Shown in pieces: positions 1-8,272 of a DNA stretch of 64,000 nucleotides. Both the position numbers and the translations under genes were made by a program. The first letter of the stretch is position 1; each line of letters starts with the position of its first letter. The notes under the pieces are model-generated. The model was not told where the DNA came from. It ran no database searches and saw nothing but the letters and a program-made list of their open reading frames with translations. The DNA is from Salinimicrobium sediminilitoris (GTDB lineage: Bacteria > Bacteroidota > Bacteroidia > Flavobacteriales > Flavobacteriaceae): assembly GCF_020866905.1 (NCBI RefSeq), contig NZ_JAIVCC010000013.1:124001-188000 (forward strand), given 5' to 3'.

Positions 1-789
1 TCTAATGTTATTGCTATTCCTTTAATGGTCATAACAGCTTACATTGCGACCAGACATCTAAAAAATAAGAACGAAGATGAAGGACACCAGGAGCACAAGA
101 AGGAGCACCTGCTAAAAGTAGATCCCACGGCCGTAACAGTCCAGGCTTTACCGTACTTGGTAATTGTAGCAGTAGTAGCTATACTAACTGTTCCTTCTGC
201 CTGGAGAGGGTTACAGCCCGTGGATGGCTGGATAATGTTGGGAATGTATATCGCTTTTCTTGCTCAGGCCCTCCTTAGAGGAAAAAAAGAAAGCGAAAAA
301 GTGGAATGGAAGAAAAAGGAGATCTGGTTGGCGGTAGCAGGTCTGGTTGCTTTAGGTTTAGGCGCCTTTTTCACAGTTCGTGCTACAGAAAACCTGGTTT
401 CCTCCTTTGGATTATCACAAATAGTGGGTGGTTTATTTATTACAGCTCCAATGGCTGCATTGCCCGAAGTTTTTGCTACCTGGAGTGTAGCTAAAAGTGG
501 TCAAATCACTTCCGGTGTCACCAGCGTCATAGGAGATCATGCCGTTACCCTGACAGTAGCATTTTTCCCTCTGGCTTTAGTTGGCTTGCCGGTAAGCAAC
601 TTTTCCCTATTCGTAACAGTTTTAAGTTTTGTGGGATTAGTAGGCATTCTTTATGCTGCTTTCATTCATATGGGCAGCAGGAAAAGCGGACATGGTTTTA
701 AACGGTGGCAGGTCGTTACCCTTGGAAGTGTTCTGCTGGTTTATATTGCGGTTGTGCTCTTTGGGATGCTAAATATCATGAATAATTGA
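1..789 (+). CDS. Sodium/calcium-exchanger-type membrane protein, 3' part
   Basis: The reading frame is open from base 1, so the gene starts outside the window; the first ATG at 25 is unlikely to be the true start. The 262 visible residues are strongly hydrophobic, with about six membrane segments and one charged cytoplasmic loop rich in Lys, Glu and His after the first segment. The stretch FITAPMAALPEVFATWSVA followed by SGVTSVIGDHAV resembles an alpha repeat of the Na+/Ca2+ exchanger superfamily, where a Pro-Glu pair in a small-residue helix coordinates the cation. The visible part would hold the second half of such an exchanger. Substrate is not readable. The gene ends 20 bp before the convergent mobile-element gene, so it may be the host gene next to the element or cargo. 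Confidence 0.7.
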   Translation, partial: SNVIAIPLMVITAYIATRHLKNKNEDEGHQEHKKEHLLKVDPTAVTVQALPYLVIVAVVAILTVPSAWRGLQPVDGWIMLGMYIAFLAQALLRGKKESEKVEWKKKEIWLAVAGLVALGLGAFFTVRATENLVSSFGLSQIVGGLFITAPMAALPEVFATWSVAKSGQITSGVTSVIGDHAVTLTVAFFPLALVGLPVSNFSLFVTVLSFVGLVGILYAAFIHMGSRKSGHGFKRWQVVTLGSVLLVYIAVVLFGMLNIMNN

Positions 790-809
790 CCATATATGCA
801 ATATTTGGA

Positions 810-1148
810 TCATGAACCGTAAATTAAATTCCTGTTCTTGAGTTCGAGTTCCGCAAGACATAGGGCGGTTGCACGCCATGTCATATCTGGGAGACGAAAG
901 TTTTTCTCAGTGGCAGTATTTCGAAGCTTTTTTATACATTCATCCCTATGATTAAAGTATAACATGACTCGCTGACTATTGTCGATAAACTTAATCGTGA
1001 CAATCCAGCAATATTTTTTGGACCCATTTATCCATTGTGGATCACAAGATAAATCCTTTTCGACTCCTACTATTCTAAATTCTCGACCATTAGGACTCTT
1101 CTGAACAAGATATGGGTTCAGAATTATGATCTGGTTATCTACTCTCAT
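810..1148 (-). CDS. Hypothetical protein of the integrative element
   Basis: A 112-residue soluble protein with no recognised domain. It is rich in charged residues with alternating hydrophobic positions (for example WIVTIKFIDNSQRVMLYF), compatible with a small beta-rich fold. Its start ATG overlaps the stop codon of the primase-helicase by one base (TAATG), so the two are almost certainly translated together. It is the last gene of the minus-strand replication module. Function unknown; an accessory replication role is only inferred from position. Confidence 0.6.
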   Translation of the reverse strand: MRVDNQIIILNPYLVQKSPNGREFRIVGVEKDLSCDPQWINGSKKYCWIVTIKFIDNSQRVMLYFNHRDECIKKLRNTATEKNFRLPDMTWRATALCLAELELKNRNLIYGS

Positions 1149-2995
1149 TAAAACGGAATTTCATCCTCTGGTGAATCCCAGGGTGCTTCTATAGAACTGC
1201 ACGACCTATCTGGACGAGGGTTTGGGATCAAGTTAGACGGTAGATTAGAGGGATTGCTATTATCAACCTTGGATTGATCTAAGAAGCTTTCGTTTTGAAA
1301 GTTATAATCGGCGGCATAATACCTACCACTGGGTAAATGGTATTTGAAGTTAACCCGACCGTTAATATTACCCTGAAAACTGAATTTAGTTTTCATGTTG
1401 TAAAAATCAGTGCTGTCTTGAGTCCCCAGTTGTTGATCTCCAAAATTCCTATAGATCGTAAAGCCGTCGTGAGTCTGATTCCGAAAATCGGCACTTCCTG
1501 AAACATCATACAAGGAAGGAATGTTATACGCACCCGTTTGTTCGTTTTTCTGCATTTTAGTAGGATGAGCAACTAAGAATATGATGACATTGTTACGCTG
1601 AGCAAAGCTGGTAAGTTCCGTCAAACAGGTGTTGATGAGATCATATTTATTTCCCTTGTCCTTAAAAAGAACCTTATTGAATGCATCAATTATAAAGATA
1701 TCTATGCCGTAAGAGTACATCTGTTCCTTAAACCTGTCCAGTAGCCAATCCCAGGTCGGAGATTCACTTCCTTCTGGCCCGGTCAAATAGATTTTTTCAT
1801 TAGCCCATTCTTTGTATTTCAATATTTCCTCTGCACTGACTCTCTCACATCCCAATTTCTCTGCCTTTTCCATATCAAATGCTTTCCCTGTCACCTTTTC
1901 AATTAATGTGGATTGATGAAGAGCCATTGGGTGGTGCTCTGGAGAAAACCAGCTGGCTTTTAGATCATAGTCATTAATCAAATTAAGGACGTACCAATCA
2001 AGAAAATTTGATTTGCCATGGGAAGGAATCCCAGTAACCGTCACCAAGTGTCCTTTCATAGTTGAGAATACTTCCTTCATAGGTCCGAAAAAAGACTTCT
2101 TGGGATAAAGGGTATCTGGAGTGCCATTATTATATAGAGCCATCAGAGGATCAAAAAGATCCTCCACAGTATAGGTGCCGCTTAAAGGATAAGGCTTTGC
2201 TGAGGCAATTGCCTCTTCCAGGACCTCACGCCCTTCCATTAAATCTCCGTTCGCGTCCTTATTGTTGAAGACGACTCTGGCGCACTTCCAACGGCCCAAT
2301 CGTTGGGCTATTTTTTCGCTAAGATTCTGACCCTTTTCATCACAATCTGTCGCTATGTAAAACTTCTTCACCCCAGAAATAACGGTCTGCGCATTTTCCC
2401 AAACATCGTCATTGTCGTTAGCCCCGTTAGGAACGCTAATAACATTCTTGATCCCAATTTCCCAAAGTGCGAGCTTATCCATTTCCCCTTCTACAATGTA
2501 TATTTCATCGGACTCGAGTATGTCATTTAAACCATAGAAGATGTTTTTAGTGCCTGGTGACTGGGTAAACTTTTTGTCTATTGATCTATATTTTTTATTT
2601 ACTATGGTATCTCCTTCGAAGTAGTTGAAAACAATGCTGGGAACCTTCCGACCTAAGGCGGGCTGAAATATGATTTCTTCAGTAATTCGATTGTCAATAA
2701 CTGTAGACTGATTAATACCTCTTTTTTCAAAATAGCGGACAAATTCTTCTGAAATGGAAGTATAGTTTTTCCATTTTTGCTCTGGCAATAAGTAACTTTT
2801 GTTCAATTTGTTTGATATTCCAGATTCACGAAAAGATTTTTCATTGCAGTAGTGGCATTTTGCCATTCCTGTATCAAGATTAACACTCAGAGAAGTATCC
2901 CTCTTGTTGGTTCTTCTGTCAATGCAGGCAGGGCATTTTACTTTTATTTGCCCAGTTGTTCTCCCTTTTGTATCTATTTCACTCCAGGCCATCAT
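1148..2995 (-). CDS. Primase-helicase (zinc finger, TOPRIM, DnaB-like ATPase)
   Basis: A 615-residue replication protein of phage T7 gp4/Twinkle type that would lay primers and unwind DNA for the element. An N-terminal zinc finger has Cys21-x2-Cys24 and Cys47-x2-Cys50. A TOPRIM domain spans about 160-265, with YIVEGEMDKLAL (catalytic Glu169) and the acidic pair in TDCDEKG (Asp217, Asp219). The C-terminal RecA/DnaB-like ATPase has a Walker A loop GIPSHGKS at 322-329 and a Walker B strand IDIFIIDA ending in Asp437. The start overlaps the stop of the DUF6291 gene by 4 bp (ATGA). The gene sits in a minus-strand cluster that begins with an integrase, indicating an integrative plasmid, satellite or prophage remnant; no capsid or conjugation genes are visible. 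Confidence 0.85.
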   Translation of the reverse strand: MMAWSEIDTKGRTTGQIKVKCPACIDRRTNKRDTSLSVNLDTGMAKCHYCNEKSFRESGISNKLNKSYLLPEQKWKNYTSISEEFVRYFEKRGINQSTVIDNRITEEIIFQPALGRKVPSIVFNYFEGDTIVNKKYRSIDKKFTQSPGTKNIFYGLNDILESDEIYIVEGEMDKLALWEIGIKNVISVPNGANDNDDVWENAQTVISGVKKFYIATDCDEKGQNLSEKIAQRLGRWKCARVVFNNKDANGDLMEGREVLEEAIASAKPYPLSGTYTVEDLFDPLMALYNNGTPDTLYPKKSFFGPMKEVFSTMKGHLVTVTGIPSHGKSNFLDWYVLNLINDYDLKASWFSPEHHPMALHQSTLIEKVTGKAFDMEKAEKLGCERVSAEEILKYKEWANEKIYLTGPEGSESPTWDWLLDRFKEQMYSYGIDIFIIDAFNKVLFKDKGNKYDLINTCLTELTSFAQRNNVIIFLVAHPTKMQKNEQTGAYNIPSLYDVSGSADFRNQTHDGFTIYRNFGDQQLGTQDSTDFYNMKTKFSFQGNINGRVNFKYHLPSGRYYAADYNFQNESFLDQSKVDNSNPSNLPSNLIPNPRPDRSCSSIEAPWDSPEDEIPF

Positions 2996-3708
2996 ATCAC
3001 AGGGTTTTGGAAAGTAGGTACAGCGGATAATTTACAAGGCTTACGGGTTTTTTCGTGCCAATTCATAAAATGGGATAGATAGTCTTTCCATGTTTTTTTA
3101 TTTTGGCCTATTGCTTTGAGATACAGGTTGAAATCTAAAAGTCGCTTCTCTAAAGTTAGTTCTCCAATAAACTCCATTTTCTGTTTTGCTGCTTGGATCA
3201 AAGTATTATTGGTAAGATATTTTTGATAGAGGATGTCGATGTCGTAGAACTCTTCTTCTACAATTGCATTTTCATTTACAGTTGCATTGGCATTTACACT
3301 TACAGCTTTATTAGCTTTTGTCAGGTTATCATCAAAACCTTTAGCTTTTTTAGCTTTAGTTAGGTTTTCCTCCAAACCATTAGCTTTATTAGTTTCATTT
3401 TGCTTTTCCTCAAGGTCATCAGGCTTTTTGAACTTTGGCGGCCGCCCACCTTTCTTTCCATTCTCTGATTTCACTGCTTTCGTTGCCTCCCACTTCACTT
3501 GGTCTCTATCTAATGTGCTTTTAATTTGAATAAAGAGGTATTTCGTCAGTTCATCTGGTGGATCACACTCCTCCCCGTCCATGTACTTCACAATGTGTTT
3601 TATAAGCTTTCCTGCCTGTTCATTAGGCAAACTCTCCCACAGTTCCCTGCTATCTGTATAAAGAATAAAGGATTTCTTTCCGATCGCTTTTGGATTTTTT
3701 ACTGCCAT
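2992..3708 (-). CDS. DUF6291-type replication-associated protein
   Basis: 238 residues. The N-terminal ~95 residues (FILYTDSRELWESLPNEQAG, then a Gly-Lys-Lys-Gly-Gly-Arg-Pro patch) match my memory of the DUF6291 family seen in Bacteroidota prophages and mobile elements beside replicative helicases. The middle (about 100-150) is a low-complexity Lys/Ala/Asn segment with near-repeats of NLTKAKKAKGF, seen in the DNA as tandem repeats around 3290-3400. The C-terminal part resembles the end of phage replication initiators. The gene lies between the zinc-finger protein (10-bp overlap) and the helicase (4-bp overlap). A role in origin recognition or helicase loading is inferred from this context. 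Confidence 0.65.
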   Translation of the reverse strand: MAVKNPKAIGKKSFILYTDSRELWESLPNEQAGKLIKHIVKYMDGEECDPPDELTKYLFIQIKSTLDRDQVKWEATKAVKSENGKKGGRPPKFKKPDDLEEKQNETNKANGLEENLTKAKKAKGFDDNLTKANKAVSVNANATVNENAIVEEEFYDIDILYQKYLTNNTLIQAAKQKMEFIGELTLEKRLLDFNLYLKAIGQNKKTWKDYLSHFMNWHEKTRKPCKLSAVPTFQNPVI

Positions 3709-4136
3709 TTTTTTAACTGTTTTAGGTAAACAATATGTTTAGTAGTTGTGTCATAAAACGGGGACGTTCCGTCATTTCTGTGCGGGACGTTGTAAACCGG
3801 ATGATACCTCTCCTGGGGTTGCTGCCTCGTATAGGCCCTAAACTCACCTTTTGTAAGCGGTTTGTCTTCTTCACGGGTAAGGGCGCTTTTGGCAAAATCG
3901 GTGACGACATTTGCGATTGCAGCATTGCCAACTCCTGCCAAACTAATTTTCGGCTCATTCTTCACCATTTCTTTTTGAGGCAGTGAAAGACCTTTGGAAG
4001 GTTCAGTTGAGGCCGGTTTGATTCGTCGTTTAAATGCATTTACCCGACAGCTCGTACAACAATATTTTTGCACAAACCTTCTTCTGGGGACATAGTATTT
4101 TCCACAATAGTGGCAGCTATACTCATGATTTTCCAT
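3699..4136 (-). CDS. Small zinc-finger protein of the element
   Basis: 145 residues. The N-terminus has the cysteine pattern of a treble-clef or zinc-ribbon finger: CHYCGKYY, then CCTSCR about 17 residues later, followed by a basic stretch KRRIKPAS. The rest is Pro/Lys-rich and looks disordered. It overlaps the next gene by 10 bp, so it is co-translated with the replication genes. A nucleic-acid-binding role is inferred from the finger; the exact target is unknown. Confidence 0.6.
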   Translation of the reverse strand: MENHEYSCHYCGKYYVPRRRFVQKYCCTSCRVNAFKRRIKPASTEPSKGLSLPQKEMVKNEPKISLAGVGNAAIANVVTDFAKSALTREEDKPLTKGEFRAYTRQQPQERYHPVYNVPHRNDGTSPFYDTTTKHIVYLKQLKKWQ

Positions 4137-4231
4137 AAATAGCGTAAGTTTTACGTTAGGCTAACGCTAATCAGGTAAGACCGAGTTTTAATTAAATCGA
4201 TCAATAACCCGAAGCGAATGGCCTCCGGTTA

Positions 4232-4513
4232 TTAATTTCTCTTGTACTTGATTGATTTAACTTCAGAAAGGGCTTTCTGAAATTCTGCTTCTTCTATGAA
4301 GATCCTTCGGCCAAGACGTTTTGCCTTAACCTTACCATCGGTGATCCAATTGCGTACCGTAAGCTCTGCTACTCCGCAATGATCTGCCAATTCTTTTATG
4401 GACCGTTTTTTTACCTTTTGATTCTGACCTTCTAATCGGTCTAATTTCTGTTCCAGCCTTTCGAGTTGGCTGTAGATTTGTTGAAGTGGTTCAACGTCGA
4501 ATACTAATTTCAT
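4232..4513 (-). CDS. HTH_17 (excisionase-like) DNA-binding protein
   Basis: 93 residues. An N-terminal short coiled coil (QIYSQLERLEQKLDRLEGQ) is followed by a MerR-like winged helix of the helix_turn_helix_17 type: SIKELADHCGVAELTVRNW, then a basic wing around KAKRLGRRIFI. Such proteins in Bacteroidota mobile elements act as excisionase or as regulators of the integrase and replication genes. It lies between the integrase pair and the replication module, the usual position for a directionality factor. About 100 bp of non-coding DNA on each side leave room for its operators. Confidence 0.75.
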   Translation of the reverse strand: MKLVFDVEPLQQIYSQLERLEQKLDRLEGQNQKVKKRSIKELADHCGVAELTVRNWITDGKVKAKRLGRRIFIEEAEFQKALSEVKSIKYKRN

Positions 4514-4600
4514 CTGCTGTTATTTAAAATTGATGAAACAAAATTCCGAATAACAGCAAACGTAAAGGGGAGCAGGTATACTTAGGTAGGGTACCTCAAT

Positions 4601-5236
4601 TTAAAATAAGATATGTTTAGTTATATCTTCAAAGACAGGTAAGGCGGTAGGGTTATGAGTAATTATAAGGTAACGAACCGCTTCGGCATCTTTTTTGGAA
4701 TATCCTCTTTTTCCATCACTCGGCATTATCACATTATATTTATTTTTTAAATTGTCATATGAAAGTCCGTAGCGTATGGTCAAGGATTCAATAGCTTTCT
4801 TCTTACCTCCATCTGGGAAATAAGGTTCTAATTTTGATTTTTGAAGAACAAAATGATAAAGCATAGCACCGGCTGCCGTTAATTTTGCTTTAGGCTTATT
4901 CAACTCTTGTTTTAGAAAATTTAAAATTTTACCAAAACTAACACTAAGATTTTGTGCAGCGATCTGGTCTATTCCTCCGTTTTCATTTCTAATTCTTTCA
5001 TTAATCTCCCATATGACGCCATTACCATCCAATACGCTTTTCGGAAACCACCCAATGGTATCACCAGCAAAGCCATGTTTAAGCTTGGTATTTTCTAAGC
5101 ATCTTTGATACCAATCAATTTGTAGGGAAATGAATTCTTCTTCATCATTATCCACATAGGCCTCAACAAATAGGTCTTTGAGTCGCTCATAATTCTCCTT
5201 ATACTCGGACAGAGTAAAAAATGTTTCCTGGCTCAT
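4601..5236 (-). CDS. Hypothetical protein following the integrase
   Basis: 211 residues, soluble and mostly helical by composition. I do not recognise a domain. Its start codon directly abuts the integrase stop (no gap), so the two are one transcription and translation unit. Proteins of this size and place are frequent behind Bacteroidota tyrosine integrases, and a helper role in recombination or element control is possible, but nothing in the sequence proves it. Confidence 0.55.
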   Translation of the reverse strand: MSQETFFTLSEYKENYERLKDLFVEAYVDNDEEEFISLQIDWYQRCLENTKLKHGFAGDTIGWFPKSVLDGNGVIWEINERIRNENGGIDQIAAQNLSVSFGKILNFLKQELNKPKAKLTAAGAMLYHFVLQKSKLEPYFPDGGKKKAIESLTIRYGLSYDNLKNKYNVIMPSDGKRGYSKKDAEAVRYLIITHNPTALPVFEDITKHILF

Positions 5237-6496
5237 CTACTCAGCTTTCTTTACGGTTTGGAAATTAATCTTAAAAGTCTCTGCAACGGCTTCTTTTTTG
5301 GCATCATCATCCACCTGGTAATATTGATTCAATGTCTTTAAATCCCTATGTCCGGTGATCTTCGATATAAGTTTATCACTTTTACCGTCCCTCTTAAGCA
5401 TTGTAATAAAGGTTCTTCTGGCGGTGTGGGTACTTACCCTATCCTTAAATAAAACCGGGATCCTTTGCACCTGTTTTCCCCTGATTACCACTCTTTCTAT
5501 TTCATGATCATACCCCGCTTTTTCAAAAACCTCTTTGATGTATTCATTCTGCTTCTGGTTAGCAATTAGAGGTAATTTGTATTTATATTTTTTAAGCAGG
5601 TAAAGAGCCAAATCATTAAGAGGTATAGTCCTTACCTCTTTCTCCGCTCCTTTCTCCTCTTTCAAGTGCAGCGTATCACCTGAAACATTGGTTTTGGAAA
5701 CTAATCCTAATTCACCAAACCTTAATCCGGTCACACATGCGAAAACGAACACATCTCTTACTCTTTCAAGTCGCTCATTTTTGAAGTCATGTTGCATCAG
5801 CTTTTCCAGGTCAGATTTCTGTAATGCTACCTGGGGAATGATCACCTTGGGAACCTTCTGCATCTCCTTAAATTCTTCATTATAGGTATAGCCATTTTTG
5901 AGAGCCCATAACATGAAGGTCTTAAAAAGTCCGAAGTTTCTGGAGTAAGTATTATTCACATGCTTCTTTTCACCCATACAATAGTCCGTGAATTCAGCGT
6001 GAAACTTGCCCGTAATTGCATTAAAGGTCATCTTGTACTTCCGATCCTTTTCAAACTCCTTTAGGATATTCTTTATGTTCTTATACCGCTTCGCTGTAGA
6101 AGGTTTCCATTCTTGATTCTTGGTCTTTTGGTCCGTAAATTCATCATAGGCATCAAAAAAAATGTTCTTTCCTCCTGGTGCCTTTTTGAATTTTTCATCA
6201 AACTCTTTTTTAAGAAGTCTGGAGGTGAAATCTACCTGCATGGAGAGGCAGCGGTTACGAATTTCATTAAAGACGGCTGAATAGCGATCTAATTGCCCTT
6301 TTATCACTCCCCGATTAGCTGCCTTACTTTTTCCTTTAGTAGTCGGAATACGCCCTTCCTGATCCCAATGAGCAGGTAAAATTCTTTCTCCTGTGGAATA
6401 CACGAATTTTTTCCCCTCCTCCTTAAAATAGCAGGAGAAATATATCAATGATTCCTTTTTCGAGTTGGGTTCTTTGAGGTAAAATGTGCTGGTCAT
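5237..6496 (-). CDS. Tyrosine recombinase / integrase of element 1
   Basis: 419 residues. It has an arm-binding N-terminal domain (about 1-100), a SAM-like core-binding domain (about 110-215) and a catalytic domain (about 220-405). All key residues of the tyrosine recombinase family are visible: Arg259 in TGLRFGEL, His357 and Arg360 in HTARRTF, His383 in TGHRDL and the nucleophile Tyr392 in LNQYY. It should therefore be active. The gene is transcribed away from a likely attachment site at 6660-6681, 165 bp upstream of its start, which fits an element integrated at the 3' end of a tRNA or tmRNA gene. Confidence 0.9.
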   Translation of the reverse strand: MTSTFYLKEPNSKKESLIYFSCYFKEEGKKFVYSTGERILPAHWDQEGRIPTTKGKSKAANRGVIKGQLDRYSAVFNEIRNRCLSMQVDFTSRLLKKEFDEKFKKAPGGKNIFFDAYDEFTDQKTKNQEWKPSTAKRYKNIKNILKEFEKDRKYKMTFNAITGKFHAEFTDYCMGEKKHVNNTYSRNFGLFKTFMLWALKNGYTYNEEFKEMQKVPKVIIPQVALQKSDLEKLMQHDFKNERLERVRDVFVFACVTGLRFGELGLVSKTNVSGDTLHLKEEKGAEKEVRTIPLNDLALYLLKKYKYKLPLIANQKQNEYIKEVFEKAGYDHEIERVVIRGKQVQRIPVLFKDRVSTHTARRTFITMLKRDGKSDKLISKITGHRDLKTLNQYYQVDDDAKKEAVAETFKINFQTVKKAE

Positions 6497-6659
6497 TTGA
6501 TTATGTTTTATAGATCAGGTGACAATATTAGGTGACAGGATCGGTGACAATATTACATAAACTTACTATAAATTCAAATGATAATAAGATTAAGTTTATC
6601 AACAAAATCAAGGGATAACACAGCAAAGATAAGGGATGAATGAAATTAATATAAAATTA

Positions 6660-6681
6660 GTTCGATAGCCTCCGACTCCAC
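6660..6681 (+). other. tRNA/tmRNA 3'-end-like fragment, candidate attachment site of element 1
   Basis: The sequence GTTCGATAGCCTCCGACTCC followed by AC has the layout of a T-loop (TTCGATA), the 3' strand of a T-stem and a 7-base acceptor strand. A rho-independent terminator follows 22 bp later. The matching 5' T-stem and the rest of an RNA gene are absent upstream, as expected for the att side that keeps only the 3' end of the target gene. The intact gene would lie at the other end of the element, outside the window. Confidence 0.45.
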
Positions 6682-6703
6682 TTTTTGGACGAGTTCCAAT
6701 AAC

Positions 6704-6738
6704 AAAAACCCCGTAAACCCAGTATTTACGGGGTTTTT
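6704..6738 (+). terminator. Rho-independent terminator
   Basis: The perfect inverted repeat AAAAACCCCGTAAA / TTTACGGGGTTTTT with a 7-base loop ends in a T run. No protein gene on the plus strand precedes it. It best fits the original terminator of the RNA gene whose 3' end remains at 6660-6681. Confidence 0.75.
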
Positions 6739-6780
6739 CATTTTTAATAACATCATTTAATATCAATTAATTCCACCTGA

Positions 6781-6830
6781 AGCGAGACCAATACGGTGAC
6801 CTGTTTCGAAACTAAAAAACAGGTCTCGCT
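6781..6830 (+). other. Candidate attachment site with hairpin, left copy of an 18-bp direct repeat
   Basis: Bases 6784-6801 (GAGACCAATACGGTGACC) recur exactly at 33823-33840. The left copy lies inside an inverted repeat: AGCGAGACC at 6781-6789 pairs with GGTCTCGCT at 6822-6830, with a second nested arm pair ACCTGTTT / AAACAGGT. It lies 112 bp in front of the integrase gene at 6942, which reads away from it. This is the usual attL-int arrangement. Confidence 0.5.
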
Positions 6831-6908
6831 AAGCCCACAAAGGCTTATTTTCCAGTTATTTACACAAAGTTAAAGTTTTAAATCGTATGCTCTTTTTAGG
6901 TACTTTGA

Positions 6909-6924
6909 GAGACCAAACGAGACC
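6909..6924 (+). promoter_or_regulatory. Paired GAGACC boxes before the integrase
   Basis: Two direct copies of GAGACC start 10 bp apart (6909 and 6919), one helical turn, 18 bp before the integrase ATG. The same hexamer begins the att repeat at 6784 and is inverted at 6823-6828. They may be arm-type binding sites for the recombinase or an operator for its own gene. This is inference from the repeat pattern. Confidence 0.35.
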
Positions 6925-6941
6925 TAAAATTGATCAAACGT

Positions 6942-8201
6942 ATGAAAACAGATTTCCACACCCACTTCCACATTGTAAAAAATAAGCTAGATAAACGTGG
7001 CTTAGCACCAATTTTTCTCAGACTAACCGTCAACAGAAAGAGAAAAGAATATAGTATTACCCGTAGAATCCAACCTGAATTCTGGAATATAAAAATGGAA
7101 AAAGTGATGGGTAATAATCCAACTGAAAAAGAAATCAATACTCATATTAATAATATCCGCCACAAGCTTAACAAAATTCATCAAATATTATCTGATAATG
7201 ATGAAATCATTACTGCTTCACGGATGATCCAAGAATTGAAAGGAGAAACAAAGCACAAGTCCAGGATGACCCTAGAAGTTTTTAAGGAACACAATGAGCA
7301 GATGGATAGACTCTCCAATAAAAGTATTTCAAACAGTACTGCTAAACGCTATTGGACTTGTTATAATCATGTTGAACAATTTATTCATGAAGAATATAAA
7401 ACTGATGATTACCGAATGAAAAATATTGATCATCAATTCATCTCAAAATTTGAATATTTCCTCAAGACCAAACGGGAGTGCAATCATAATTCGGCGTTGA
7501 AGTATGTCAACAACTTCAAAAAGATAATTAGAATCGCTTTAGCCAATCAATGGATGGACCGGGATCCATTCTATAATTATAAGGTTCAGTTTGAAACGGT
7601 GGAACGTGAATATCTTAATGAAGAAGAAGTTCAAAAACTGGTAGATAAAGACCTGCACCTCGATCGCTTAAAACTTGTGCGAGACATGTTTGTCTTTAGC
7701 TGCTATACCGGCCTGGCATATTCTGATGTGAAAAAACTCAGCAGCGCCGATATTACCAAAGGTATAGACGGAGGGAAATGGATTCGCATCAAAAGAACCA
7801 AAACAAAGTCTCTTAGCAGTATTCCTCTATTACCTATTGCCGAAGAAATAATAGAGCGCTATCAAGACCACCCGGAAGTGAGGAAAGGAAACTGCATCCT
7901 TCCCGTTCTCAGTAACCAAAAATCAAACGCATTTTTAAAAGAAATCGCCATGATGTGCGGAATTGTTAAGCCTCTCACCACTCACCTGGCGCGGCATACA
8001 TTTGCAACTACCATTACTCTAACCAATGGTGTCCCCATTGAATCTGTTAGCAAGATGTTGGGTCATAAGGATCTTAGAACCACACAGCATTATGCTAAAA
8101 TTGTTGATAGGAAAATTAGTGATGACATGAAGGCACTAAAGATTAAACTTTTAGAAAAGGAGGAAATAAAATCTATTTCTGAAAAACAGAAAGAAGAATA
8201 G
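6942..8201 (+). CDS. Tyrosine recombinase / integrase of the second island
   Basis: 419 residues from the ATG at 6942; a TTG four codons upstream is less likely. Domain order is arm-binding (about 1-95), SAM-like (about 105-205) and catalytic (about 220-395). His348 and Arg351 (HLARHTF), His375 (MLGHKDL) and the nucleophile Tyr384 (QHYAK) are present. The first catalytic arginine is replaced by alanine in TGLAYSDV (position 259). This is common in Bacteroidota conjugative-transposon integrases; IntDOT also lacks that arginine. The gene follows the 18-bp repeat and faces the gene cassettes, so it probably moved the island that ends near 33840. Confidence 0.88.
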   Translation: MKTDFHTHFHIVKNKLDKRGLAPIFLRLTVNRKRKEYSITRRIQPEFWNIKMEKVMGNNPTEKEINTHINNIRHKLNKIHQILSDNDEIITASRMIQELKGETKHKSRMTLEVFKEHNEQMDRLSNKSISNSTAKRYWTCYNHVEQFIHEEYKTDDYRMKNIDHQFISKFEYFLKTKRECNHNSALKYVNNFKKIIRIALANQWMDRDPFYNYKVQFETVEREYLNEEEVQKLVDKDLHLDRLKLVRDMFVFSCYTGLAYSDVKKLSSADITKGIDGGKWIRIKRTKTKSLSSIPLLPIAEEIIERYQDHPEVRKGNCILPVLSNQKSNAFLKEIAMMCGIVKPLTTHLARHTFATTITLTNGVPIESVSKMLGHKDLRTTQHYAKIVDRKISDDMKALKIKLLEKEEIKSISEKQKEE

Positions 8202-8272
8202 AATAATTCCCTTGAAGTAGACCGATCTTTTCGAATGACAGGACGGACAGTAAAAAAGTAACCTTAAAGCCT

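Noticed and set aside
4601-6496. Defence or toxin-antitoxin module in element 1
   Set aside because: The integrase partner gene has no toxin or antitoxin features, and the remaining genes are replication-type.
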